DNA of 64,000 nucleotides from Rudaea sp. 3F27F6 (GTDB lineage: Bacteria; Pseudomonadota; Gammaproteobacteria; Xanthomonadales; Rhodanobacteraceae), in contig NZ_SCNG01000002.1 of the NCBI RefSeq assembly GCF_005503555.1, positions 868,001 to 932,000 on the forward strand, given 5' to 3'. A model generated the notes under the pieces. It saw only the letters and a program-made list of their open reading frames with translations, made no database searches and was not told the origin of the DNA. Position 1 is the stretch's first letter. Each line of letters starts with the position of its first letter. Shown here piece after piece: positions 16,628 to 24,827 of the stretch. A program made the translations under genes and the position numbers.

Positions 16628-17499
16628 GCGGTGTTTTCCGGTTGCATATTGCGGACACGCGGCGCGGCGACGGCGGCGCGTTCGATCAAACGATGGCCAT
16701 GCGCATAGAGGCCGTAACCGTCGGCGCGGGCGAAGCCGACCAGAGTCAGATCCGTCTCCTGCGCGAGCGCGATCGCAAGTGCGGTCGGCGCCGAGATCGC
16801 GGCGAGAAAGCCGATGCCGACGGTCGCCGCCTTCATCACCATCTCGTAGCTCGCGCGGCTGGTGACGAGCAGAAAGCCCGCGCGCGGATCGATGCCTGCG
16901 CGCTGCATCGCTCCGATCAGCTTGTCGAGCGCGTTGTGGCGGCCGACGTCTTCGCGCAGCAGGACGACGCTGCCGTCGAGATTGGCCCAGGCGGCCGCAT
17001 GCACGGCGCCCGTCGCCGCATTGATCGTCTGCAGCTTCTGCATTTCGCCAAGCGCGCGCAGCAAAGCCGCCTCGCGCACATCGGGCGAGCCGGCTACCGC
17101 AGGCGGATGGCGTACGGCCGCATCGAGCGTCTGCGCGCCGCAGAGTCCGCAGCCCGTGCGTCCGGTCAGTTCGCGCACGCGGTCTTCGAGCTTTGCGGCT
17201 TTCTCGGCCGGAATGGCGATGTGCAATTCGATGCCGGCCAGCGCTTCGACTACTTCGATCTTCGTGCACTGCGCGGCGTTGTCGATAATGTTTTCGCTGA
17301 GGCTGAAACCCAATGCAAAATCTTCGAGATCGGCCGGCGTCGCCATCATCACCGCATGCGGGCGCTCGTTGTAAACGAAGGCAACCGGAATTTCCTCGGC
17401 GACTGCGTCGCGCACGCGCGCGGCGACGCCGTGGCGATGACGTTCGACTTCGCGTGTAACGGCGCCGTGGGGAACCGGGTTGTTTGAATGCGATTTCAA
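16624..17499 (-). CDS. fdhD: Formate dehydrogenase accessory sulfurtransferase FdhD
   Basis: A cytoplasmic protein of 291 residues that transfers sulfur to the molybdenum cofactor of formate dehydrogenases, an essential activation step. The two catalytic cysteines lie in GRTGCGLCG near 132-140, and DVGRHNALDKLIG near 223 is the other conserved segment. The likely start is TTG at 17499, with AAGG upstream; no suitable ATG exists. It follows fdsA after 165 bp that hold a composite repeat, and overlaps fdsD by four bases. Confidence 0.93.
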   Translation of the reverse strand: MKSHSNNPVPHGAVTREVERHRHGVAARVRDAVAEEIPVAFVYNERPHAVMMATPADLEDFALGFSLSENIIDNAAQCTKIEVVEALAGIELHIAIPAEKAAKLEDRVRELTGRTGCGLCGAQTLDAAVRHPPAVAGSPDVREAALLRALGEMQKLQTINAATGAVHAAAWANLDGSVVLLREDVGRHNALDKLIGAMQRAGIDPRAGFLLVTSRASYEMVMKAATVGIGFLAAISAPTALAIALAQETDLTLVGFARADGYGLYAHGHRLIERAAVAAPRVRNMQPENTA

Positions 17500-17514
17500 G
17501 CCGTAGTCGCCTTG

Positions 17515-17658
17515 CCTCCCTTCTCCCTGCGGGAGAAGGTGCCCGAAGGGCGGATGAGGGAAGAGCCTCGCAATTTTCTCGCGGAATCTTCAACAACGGC
17601 AGCGCTCCTCCCTCATCCGGCGCTGCCGCGCCACCTTCTCCCGATGGGAGAAGGAAAG
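17515..17658. repeat. 144-bp composite palindromic repeat, copy 2
   Basis: A noncoding element between fdsA and fdhD. Each end carries a hairpin: TTCTCCC-TGC-GGGAGAA at 17521-17537 and TTCTCCC-GAT-GGGAGAA at 17636-17652. Between them, GCGGATGAGGG and CCCTCATCCGGCGC face each other. The whole unit matches the reverse complement of 1935-2078 including its AT-richer core. If transcribed it would fold into paired stems and could affect fdhD-fdsD expression. Confidence 0.8.
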
Positions 17659-17664
17659 CTATCG

Positions 17665-20637
17665 CTACTTCGTCACCGCCTCCGACAACAGCTCCTGCTG
17701 CCTCTCACTGAACTTACGATAGCGCTGCTGCCAATCCGAAGGCTGGCTGACACGCGTGATCTGCACGGCAGTGACCTTGTATTCGGGGCAGTTCGTCGCC
17801 CAGTCGGAATTGTCGGTGGTGATCACGTTCGCGCCCGAGAACGGGAAATGGAAGGTGGTGTAGACCACGCCCGGCTGCATGCGCTCGCTGACCGTCGCGC
17901 GCAGGACGGTCTGGCCGGCACGGCTTTCGATGCCGACCCAGTCGCCGTCGACGATGCCTCGGTCTTCCGCGTCCTGCGGATGGAGTTCGAGGCGGTCTTC
18001 GCTGTGCCAGCGGCTGTTCTCGGTGCGCCGCGTCTGCGCGCCGACGTTGTACTGGCTCAAAATCCGCCCCGTGGTCAGGATCAGGGGATATTTCGCGTTG
18101 ACCTTCTCCGCGGTCGGCACGTACTCGGTCAGCATGAAGCGGCCTTTGCCGCGCACGAATTCATGCACGTGCATGGTCGGCGTGCCCTCGGGCGCGGCAT
18201 CATTACACGGCCATTGGATGCTGCCGAGGCGGTCGAGCTTGTCGAAGCTGACGCCGTGGAACGTCGGCGTCAACCGCGCGATCTCGTCCATGATTTCCGA
18301 CGGGTGCGCATAGTTCATCGGATAACCCATCGCGTTCGCGAGAAGCTGGGTGATCTCCCAGTCGGCATAGCCGCGCGTGCCGTCGGAATTGCGCGGTTGC
18401 ATCACGCGGCGCACGCGCGAGATGCGCCGCTCGGCGTTGGTGAAGGTGCCGTCCTTTTCGAGAAACGAGCTGCCCGGAAGAAAGACATGGGCGAACTTCG
18501 CCGTCTCGTTGAGAAACAGATCCTGCACGACGACGCATTCCATCGAGGTCAGCGACGCGGTCACATGCTGCGTGTTCGGATCGCTCTGCGCGATGTCTTC
18601 GCCTTCGATGTAGATCGCCTTGAATTCGCCGTCGAGTGCGGCTTCGAACATGTTCGGTATGCGCAGGCCGGGCTCGTTCTGCAGCGGCACGCCCCAGGCC
18701 TGCTCGAAACTCGCGCGCACGGCATCGTCATCCACATGGCGATAGCCCGGAAACTCGTGCGGGAACGAACCCATATCGCACGAGCCCTGCACGTTGTTCT
18801 GCCCGCGCAGCGGATTGACGCCGACGCCTTCGCGGCCGATGTTGCCGGTCGCCATCGCGAGATTGGCGATGCCCATGACCGTGGTCGAACCCTGCGAGTG
18901 CTCGGTCACGCCGAGGCCGTAATAGATCGCTGCGTTGCCGCCGGTTGCGTAAAGCCGTGCCGCGGCGCGCACATCGGCCGCCGCCACGCCGGTCACCTCC
19001 TCCATCGCCTCGGGCGAGTTTCTCGGCTCGGCGACGAACGCGCGCCACTTCGCGTACGCTTCGGGCTCGCAGCGTTCGCGCACGAAGGCTTCGCTCACCA
19101 GGCCTTCGTCGACGATCACGTGCGCGAGCGACGTCACGAGAGCGACGTTGGTGCCCGGCCGCAGCTTCAGGTGATAGTCCGCGCGCACGTGCGGCGTGCG
19201 CACGATGTCGATGCGGCGCGGATCGGCGACGATCAGTTTCGCGCCCTGGCGCAACCGGCGCTTCATCTGCGAGGCGAACACCGGATGGCCATCTGTGGGA
19301 TTGGCACCGATAACGAGGATCACGTCGGCCTGCATGACCGAATCGAAATCCTGCGTGCCGGCCGATTCGCCGAGCGTCTGCTTCAGACCGTAACCGGTCG
19401 GCGAATGGCAAACGCGCGCGCAGGTATCGACATTGTTGTTGCCGAACGCGGCGCGCACGAGCTTCTGCACGAGATAGGTTTCCTCGTTCGTGCAACGCGA
19501 AGAGGTGATACCGCCGATCGAGTCGCGGCCGTACTTGGCCTGGATGCGCTTGAACTCGCTCGCGGCGTGAGCGATCGCTTCCTGCCACGTCACCTCGCGC
19601 CACGGATCGCTAATCTTCGCGCGGATCATCGGCTTGAGGATGCGATCCTGGTGCGTCGCATAGCCGATTGCGAAGCGGCCCTTGACGCAGGAATGGCCGT
19701 GGTTGGCACTGCCATCCTTGTTCGGCACCATGCGCACGATGTCCTCGCCGCGCATTTCGGCGCGGAACGAGCAGCCGACGCCGCAGTAGGCGCAGGTCGT
19801 CGTCACGCTGTGCTCGGCCTGGCCCTGAGCGATCAGCGATTTCTCGCTCAGGGTCGCGGTCGGGCAAGCCTGCACGCAGGCGCCGCACGACACGCATTCC
19901 GAATCCATGAAACCCTCGTTCTGGCTCGCTGCAACTTTCGAGTCGAAGCCGCGGCCCTGGATTGTCAGCGCGAGCGTGCCCTGCTGCTCGTCGCAGGCGC
20001 GCACGCAGCGCGAGCAGACAATGCACTTGGACGGGTCGAAGGTGAAGTACGGATTGCTTTCGTCCTTGACCGCAAATAACGGATTGAAGCCTCCCCCTTC
20101 AAGGGTGAGGTTGGAGGGGGATGGTGTTTGCGTAGCGGTGAAATTGACACCGCCCCCACCACTTGAAGGGGAGGGCTTGAGCGTGGAGTAAACGTGATTC
20201 CTGCCGTCGTAGCCGTAGCGCACTTCGCGCAAGCCGACCGCGCCGGCCATGTCCTGCAGTTCGCAATGCCCGTTCGCCGGACAGGTCAGGCAGTCGAGCG
20301 GATGGTCGGAGATATACAGCTCCATCACGCCACGGCGGATGTCGGCGAGCTTCGCGTTCTGCGTCGTCACCTTCATACCGGCCGCTACCGGCGTCGTGCA
20401 CGAGGCCGGATAGCCTTTCATGCCTTCGATCTGCACAAGACAGAGCCGGCACGAGCCGAACGCATCGAGCAGCTCGGTCGCGCAGAGCTTGGGAATTTGT
20501 ATACCGACTTCGCTCGCCGCGCGCAGCACCGAGGTGCCGGCCGGCACGCTCACTTCGCGCCCGTCGATGGTCAGCGCCACCTGCTGCGCGGACTTGGACT
20601 TGGGCGTACCGAAATCGAGTTCGATTATCGACAACAT
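17665..20637 (-). CDS. fdsA: NAD-dependent formate dehydrogenase alpha subunit, with in-frame repeat insertion
   Basis: The catalytic subunit, 990 residues, oxidising formate to CO2. In order: a [2Fe-2S] domain (Cys52, 63, 66, 80); a NuoG-type His-Cys cluster (HPLDCLTCPANGHC, 112-125); two [4Fe-4S] motifs (CIVCSRCVRAC near 205-215, CVSCGACVQAC near 248-258); and a molybdopterin domain opened by CAYCGVGC at 282-289. Cys410 in VCHSPT is the expected Mo ligand, so the enzyme uses cysteine rather than selenocysteine. Start at 20637 (GAGG upstream). Residues ~151-190, rich in Pro, Ser and Gly, are encoded by a palindromic repeat and are not expected in FdsA. Confidence 0.95.
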   Translation of the reverse strand: MLSIIELDFGTPKSKSAQQVALTIDGREVSVPAGTSVLRAASEVGIQIPKLCATELLDAFGSCRLCLVQIEGMKGYPASCTTPVAAGMKVTTQNAKLADIRRGVMELYISDHPLDCLTCPANGHCELQDMAGAVGLREVRYGYDGRNHVYSTLKPSPSSGGGGVNFTATQTPSPSNLTLEGGGFNPLFAVKDESNPYFTFDPSKCIVCSRCVRACDEQQGTLALTIQGRGFDSKVAASQNEGFMDSECVSCGACVQACPTATLSEKSLIAQGQAEHSVTTTCAYCGVGCSFRAEMRGEDIVRMVPNKDGSANHGHSCVKGRFAIGYATHQDRILKPMIRAKISDPWREVTWQEAIAHAASEFKRIQAKYGRDSIGGITSSRCTNEETYLVQKLVRAAFGNNNVDTCARVCHSPTGYGLKQTLGESAGTQDFDSVMQADVILVIGANPTDGHPVFASQMKRRLRQGAKLIVADPRRIDIVRTPHVRADYHLKLRPGTNVALVTSLAHVIVDEGLVSEAFVRERCEPEAYAKWRAFVAEPRNSPEAMEEVTGVAAADVRAAARLYATGGNAAIYYGLGVTEHSQGSTTVMGIANLAMATGNIGREGVGVNPLRGQNNVQGSCDMGSFPHEFPGYRHVDDDAVRASFEQAWGVPLQNEPGLRIPNMFEAALDGEFKAIYIEGEDIAQSDPNTQHVTASLTSMECVVVQDLFLNETAKFAHVFLPGSSFLEKDGTFTNAERRISRVRRVMQPRNSDGTRGYADWEITQLLANAMGYPMNYAHPSEIMDEIARLTPTFHGVSFDKLDRLGSIQWPCNDAAPEGTPTMHVHEFVRGKGRFMLTEYVPTAEKVNAKYPLILTTGRILSQYNVGAQTRRTENSRWHSEDRLELHPQDAEDRGIVDGDWVGIESRAGQTVLRATVSERMQPGVVYTTFHFPFSGANVITTDNSDWATNCPEYKVTAVQITRVSQPSDWQQRYRKFSERQQELLSEAVTK
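20087..20178. repeat. Palindromic repeat inserted in-frame in fdsA
   Basis: A 92-bp segment whose ends are inverted copies: AAGCCTCCCCCTTCAAGGG at one side and, reversed, AAGCCCTCCCCTTCAAGT at the other. This is the CCCTCCCCTTCAAGGGGAGGG type of intergenic repeat known from xanthomonads. Here it lies inside the fdsA frame without a stop or frameshift. It encodes a Pro/Ser/Gly-rich linker between the His-Cys cluster and the next ferredoxin domain. Confidence 0.8.
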
Positions 20638-20664
20638 ATTGCCTACCTCATCAAAGCCAGAGCA

Positions 20665-20751
20665 TTTGACCACGGATTACACGGATCACACGGATAAGAG
20701 CGAATTCAGAAATTTTCTTGATCCGTGTGATCCGTATAATCCGTGGTTAAA
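20665..20751. repeat. Long hairpin between fdsB and fdsA
   Basis: Two 27-base arms (20669-20695 and 20721-20747) are inverted copies with a single mismatch. They are built from the iterated ACGGATTACACGGATCACACGG motif and separated by 25 bases. This motif is a dispersed repeat found in many proteobacteria. Within the fds transcript it would form a very stable stem just before the fdsA ribosome binding site. It may change the fdsB:fdsA ratio or block RNA decay. Confidence 0.85.
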
Positions 20752-20758
20752 ACTGCTC

Positions 20759-22363
20759 TTAAGAAAAATCTTCCGAGAAATACTTGATCGCGCTGACCAC
20801 CGGATCCGGCGTCAGACCCCCGAGCGCGCACAACGATCCGTAGCGCATCGTGCTGCACAGATCGTCGAGCAGCGCGAGGTTCTTTTCCCGATCGACATTC
20901 GCCCGAATGCGATCGATCACCTCGACGCCGCGCGTCGAGCCGATCCGGCACGGCGTGCACTTGCCGCAGGACTCAACCGCGCAGAACTCCATCGCGTAGC
21001 GCGCCTGCTCCAGCATGTCGACCGTGTCGTCGAAAGCAACGATGCCGCCGTGGCCGAGCATCGCGCCGATCGCGGCGAAGGCTTCGTAGTCGACGACCGT
21101 GTCGAACTGCGATTCCGGCAGATACGCTCCGAGCGGGCCGCCGACCTGTACCGCGCGGATCAGCCGGCCCGAATACGAACCGCCGCCGTAGTCGTACAAC
21201 AATTCGCGCAGGGTCACGCCGAATGCTTTTTCGACCAGGCCCGTGCGCTTGAGGTTCCCGGCAAGCTGGATCGGCAAGGTGCCGCGCGAGCGGCCGACGC
21301 CGTAGTCTCGATAGAACTCTGCGCCGCGGTCGAGAATGGCAGGCACCGAGGCGAACGAGATCACGTTGTTGATCACCGTCGGCTTGCCGAACAGACCCTT
21401 GAGTGCCGGCAGCGGCGGCTTGTAGCGCACCTGGCCGCGCTTGCCTTCGAGGCTGTCGAGCAAGGACGTTTCCTCGCCGCAGATGTAGGCGCCCGCGCCG
21501 AGGCGCACTTCGAGATCGAAGCGCTTGCCGCTGCCGAGAATGTCGGCGCCGAGGTAGCCAGCCGCGTAGGCGTTCTCGATCGCCGCGGCCAGCGCGCGAT
21601 GCGCGTGCGGATATTCGCTGCGCAGATAGATATAGCCCTGGCTCGCGCCGACGGCAATGCCCGCGATCGTCATGCCTTCGATCAGGCAGAACGGATCGCC
21701 TTCCATCAGCATGCGGTCGGAGAACGTGCCGGAGTCGCCTTCGTCGGCATTGCAGACGATGAAAGACCGGGATTGGGGATTTGGGATTTGGGATTCGGAA
21801 GAGCCTGCGGCATCGAGCGCCGCGCGCGCGGCGCTCGATGCGTCCAGAACGGTCTTCCATTTGATGCCGGTCGGAAACGCCGCGCCGCCGCGGCCGCGCA
21901 GGCCGGAATCGGTGACGATCTTGACGATGTCGGCGCCGCTCAGCGCGAGCGCATTTTTCAGACCGCGGTAGCCACCGTGGGCCAGATAGTCCTCGACGCT
22001 GAGAGGATCGGTGATACCGACGCGCGCGAAACACAATCGCTGCTGTTGCTTGAACCAGGCGAGGTCTTCGACCGCGCCGAGACGCAGCGCATGCGCACCG
22101 CCGTACAGAAAATCCGCATCGAACAAGCTCGTGACATCGGCCGCTTTGACCGGCGCGTAGGCGATGCGCCCCTTCGGTGTCGCCACTTCGATCAACGGTT
22201 CCAGCCAGAACATTCCGCGCGAGCCATTGCGCACGAGATCGATCTCGATGCCGCGGCTGCGCGCCGTTTCCGCGATCGCCTGCGCGACGCGATCCGCGCC
22301 AAGCGCCAGCGCAGCGGCGTCGCGCGGCAGGTAAATCTTGATTGGCGAAGTCGACGCATTCAT
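20759..22363 (-). CDS. fdsB: NAD-dependent formate dehydrogenase beta subunit, with in-frame repeat insertion
   Basis: A NuoF-like flavin/iron-sulfur subunit of 534 residues that passes electrons to NAD+. RGRGGAAFPTGIKW (156-169) and NADEGDSGTF (205-214) form the NADH/FMN site, GAGAYICGEETSLLDSLEG the second nucleotide segment, and ESCGKCTPCRIG plus LCALGG bind the [4Fe-4S] cluster. An N-terminal ~110-residue thioredoxin-like part is present, as in FdsB. Residues ~174-200 (containing SESQIPNPQSR) interrupt the usually short loop before FIVCNADEG and are repeat-derived. The ATG overlaps the fdsG stop (ATGA). Confidence 0.95.
   Translation of the reverse strand: MNASTSPIKIYLPRDAAALALGADRVAQAIAETARSRGIEIDLVRNGSRGMFWLEPLIEVATPKGRIAYAPVKAADVTSLFDADFLYGGAHALRLGAVEDLAWFKQQQRLCFARVGITDPLSVEDYLAHGGYRGLKNALALSGADIVKIVTDSGLRGRGGAAFPTGIKWKTVLDASSAARAALDAAGSSESQIPNPQSRSFIVCNADEGDSGTFSDRMLMEGDPFCLIEGMTIAGIAVGASQGYIYLRSEYPHAHRALAAAIENAYAAGYLGADILGSGKRFDLEVRLGAGAYICGEETSLLDSLEGKRGQVRYKPPLPALKGLFGKPTVINNVISFASVPAILDRGAEFYRDYGVGRSRGTLPIQLAGNLKRTGLVEKAFGVTLRELLYDYGGGSYSGRLIRAVQVGGPLGAYLPESQFDTVVDYEAFAAIGAMLGHGGIVAFDDTVDMLEQARYAMEFCAVESCGKCTPCRIGSTRGVEVIDRIRANVDREKNLALLDDLCSTMRYGSLCALGGLTPDPVVSAIKYFSEDFS
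21770..21842. repeat. Repeat and 32-bp perfect palindrome inserted in-frame in fdsB
   Basis: Two parts are adjacent. Positions 21770-21797 hold the iterated GGGATTTGGGATT motif, another dispersed repeat type. Positions 21810-21841 form a perfect 32-bp palindrome: CATCGAGCGC, a self-complementary CGCGCGCGCG centre, then GCGCTCGATG. Both are read through in the fdsB frame and give a short Ala/Ser/Pro-rich loop. Confidence 0.75.
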
Positions 22364-22932
22364 GCGCTCGCACTCCTCGCGTCGCCGACGAGTTCGTCGA
22401 ACGCCTCCGGTGTCACGCGTGCGTACAACTCGACAGTTGCGTGTGCTTCCCCGCTCACCGCTCCACGCGCACTGCTCTCCACGAGCACCGACGGTCCGCA
22501 GCCGCAGTTGCCGAGGCAGTAGACCGGCTCCAGGGTGATCGCACCGTCGCTCGTCGTTTCGTGAAAATCGATGCCGAGACTCTGCTTTGCATGTGCTTCG
22601 AGCGCGCGCGCGCCGAGCGCCTGGCAGGCCTCCGCACGGCAGATGCGCACGATGCGGCGTCCCGGCGGCGACGCGCGGAAATGATGATAGAACGTGACTA
22701 CACCATGCACTTCGGCACGCGTGACGTTCAGCTCGTGCGCGATCAGCGCGAGCGATTCGGGCGGCACGTAGCCGAGCGCGTCCTGCACGCCGTGCAGGAT
22801 CGGCAACAACGCGCCGGGCTTTTCGCGCTGCGCATCAATCGCCTGCATCACCGCCTGCCGCATCGGCGCGGGCAACGGCGGCAATTTGTACGCCTTACTT
22901 TCAACCACCACATTGATTTTCGCTGGCTTCAT
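22360..22932 (-). CDS. fdsG: NAD-dependent formate dehydrogenase gamma subunit
   Basis: A NuoE-like subunit of 190 residues carrying one [2Fe-2S] cluster. Ligand candidates are the cysteines of RICRAEACQALGA and of VYCLGNCGCGPSVLV. The helical N-terminal part contains LPILHGVQDALGYVPPESL, typical of the family. It relays electrons between FdsB and FdsA in the soluble FdsABG complex. It is the first catalytic gene of the operon and overlaps fdsB by four bases. The OFA transporter gene ends 99 bp upstream. Confidence 0.94.
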   Translation of the reverse strand: MKPAKINVVVESKAYKLPPLPAPMRQAVMQAIDAQREKPGALLPILHGVQDALGYVPPESLALIAHELNVTRAEVHGVVTFYHHFRASPPGRRIVRICRAEACQALGARALEAHAKQSLGIDFHETTSDGAITLEPVYCLGNCGCGPSVLVESSARGAVSGEAHATVELYARVTPEAFDELVGDARSASA

Positions 22933-23031
22933 TTCGCTGGCTTCTCAGTCTTACCTGCGCGCTCGTCCATGAACGCGGCAATCAACTGGCAGCCGTCCCT
23001 GGCTGCACTTTTCGATGGAACTACGGCACGG

Positions 23032-24693
23032 TCAGAACAGCGCCGCCACCTTCTGCAAGGTGATCCACACGCCCCACGCGACCGGGATGCCGATCGCGAT
23101 CCAGGCGGCATAGACCAAGCCGATCGGTGTCACCGCAGCCGCGCCGCCGAGCAGCGGACCGGCCGCATTCGCGACGGCGACGTCGTGAGCGCGCTTGCGC
23201 TCCGCGGCGAGCTCGGCCTCGCTCATGAACCACTTCGGCGCAACCGGCTGCACGAGTGCGTTGCAGATCAGCCCGACGACGAGCAAGCCCGCGAGCACGT
23301 ACATGGTCGTATCGTATACCTGGCTGCGCGCAAGCCCCGCGGCAAGCTGTGCATCGCGAAAATACGTGATCAGCCAGGGCCCGATCACGCCGGCCACCGA
23401 CCATGCGGTCAGCAGGCGCCCGTGGATCGCGCCGACCATTTGCGTGCCGAACATATCGGCGAGATAGGCCGGCACGGTGGCGAAGCCGCCGCCGTACATG
23501 GTCAGGATCACGCAGAACGCGGCGACGAACAGCGCGATCTGGCCACTATGGCCGAGACTCGGCACCGCGGCATAGAGCAGTATGCCGAGAACGAAGAACA
23601 CGAAGTAAGTGCTCTTGCGGCCGAGATAGTCCGAGACCGAAGCCCAGAAAAACCGGCCGGCGATATTGAACAAACTGAGCAAGCCGGTGAAGCCGGCGGC
23701 GATCGCTGCGATCGCGCCCTTCTGCGCGGCATCGAGATCGTTGAAGCCGAGCGCAACGCCGACGAGTTTGCCGCCGAACACCTCCTGTAGCATCGGCGAG
23801 GCCATCGCGAGCACGCCGATGCCCGCGCTGACATTGAGGCAGAGCACGCCCCAGATGCACCAGAACTGCGGCGTCTTCCACGCCTGGTCGAGATGTACCT
23901 GGCCGCGCGTGATCATGCCCTTGCCCGCGTCGGCCGCCGGCGCGGTCCAACCGGGCGGCGTCCAGCCCGCAGCCGGGATGCGGTAGCCGAACACGCCGAT
24001 CAGCATGACGACGAAGTAGATCGCGCCCATCGCGACGAAGGTTTCCCAGACCCCGACCGAAGTCGGCGTGGCGAAGGCTTTCATCAGCTTGTCCGCAAGC
24101 GGTGCGCCGATCATCGCGCCGCCGCCGAAACCCATGATCGCCATGCCGGTGGCCATGCCGCGCCGATCGGGGAACCACTTGATCAGCGTGGACACCGGCG
24201 AAATGTAGCCGAGCCCGAGGCCGATGCCGCCGATCACGCCCGTGCCGAGCCAGATCAGCCAGAGTTGATGGACATAGATGCCGAGCGCGCCGAGGAGGAA
24301 TCCGCCGGCCCAGCAACAGGCCGAGACGAAGGCCGCCTTGCGCGGACCGACGCGTTCGAGCCAGCCGCCCCAGACCGCCGCGGCGAGGCCGAGGACGACG
24401 ATGAACAGAGTGAAGGTGAAGGTCAGCGCCGAAACCGACCAGTCGCAATCGGCGACGAACAATTCGGCGAACCATCCGGTTCCAGCCGCACAGGCGACCG
24501 GCTTGGATATGCCGATCGCTTTCGACAACGGCAGCCAGAACACGGAAAACCCATAGGCCATGCCGATGCACAGGTGGATGCACAGCGCGGCAGGCGGCAC
24601 CAGCCAGCGGTTGTAGCCCGCGCCGGCGACGGTGCGCTCTTTGTCGAGCAGGCCGGGCGTGCCGGGTGGAATGACGTCGGTCGTGCTTGCCAT
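23032..24693 (-). CDS. OFA-family (oxalate/formate-type) MFS transporter
   Basis: An inner-membrane transporter of 553 residues with about 12 helices, related to the oxalate:formate antiporter OxlT. IHLCIGMAYGFSVFWLPLSK forms the first helix, and GIGLGLGYISPVSTLIKWFP and FPDRRGMATGMAIMGFGGG are OFA signatures. It is longer than OxlT (~420 residues) because of inserted loops near 60-80 and 245-265, as in many proteobacterial members. It stands upstream of fdsGBA on the same strand, so formate uptake is the simplest role; no oxalate-degrading genes are in the window. The ATG at 24693 follows GGGGAGGG. Confidence 0.9.
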   Translation of the reverse strand: MASTTDVIPPGTPGLLDKERTVAGAGYNRWLVPPAALCIHLCIGMAYGFSVFWLPLSKAIGISKPVACAAGTGWFAELFVADCDWSVSALTFTFTLFIVVLGLAAAVWGGWLERVGPRKAAFVSACCWAGGFLLGALGIYVHQLWLIWLGTGVIGGIGLGLGYISPVSTLIKWFPDRRGMATGMAIMGFGGGAMIGAPLADKLMKAFATPTSVGVWETFVAMGAIYFVVMLIGVFGYRIPAAGWTPPGWTAPAADAGKGMITRGQVHLDQAWKTPQFWCIWGVLCLNVSAGIGVLAMASPMLQEVFGGKLVGVALGFNDLDAAQKGAIAAIAAGFTGLLSLFNIAGRFFWASVSDYLGRKSTYFVFFVLGILLYAAVPSLGHSGQIALFVAAFCVILTMYGGGFATVPAYLADMFGTQMVGAIHGRLLTAWSVAGVIGPWLITYFRDAQLAAGLARSQVYDTTMYVLAGLLVVGLICNALVQPVAPKWFMSEAELAAERKRAHDVAVANAAGPLLGGAAAVTPIGLVYAAWIAIGIPVAWGVWITLQKVAALF

Positions 24694-24791
24694 GTTGCCC
24701 TCCCCCTTTTTTTGCCGCGTTTGCGGCGGGTTCGTTCGGGCGAGGCCCGGCCGCCTCGCTCTTATGTCTGCACCATAGCGGAGCGCCGCAT

Positions 24792-24822
24792 GACAAAATA
24801 TGCTTTCGAGTACATATTTGTC
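24792..24822. promoter_or_regulatory. Imperfect inverted repeat in the fds regulator promoter
   Basis: GACAAAATATG at 24792-24802 faces CATATTTGTC at 24813-24822. The arms match apart from one extra A. The repeat lies five bases before the ATG of the LysR/ModE-like regulator, in the gap shared with the divergent transporter gene. It is a candidate operator for autoregulation and control of the formate genes. Confidence 0.4.
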
Positions 24823-24827
24823 GCAGC

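Noticed and set aside
17488-20079. An 863-codon open frame on the plus strand antisense to fdsA
   Set aside because: The sense strand encodes a complete FdsA with all its motifs; the antisense translation is Arg/His/Asp-rich and has no recognisable domain.
16624-20637. Possibility that fdsA and fdsB are pseudogenes because of the repeats
   Set aside because: Both frames are continuous and every cluster ligand and catalytic motif outside the inserts is preserved, so they look functional.
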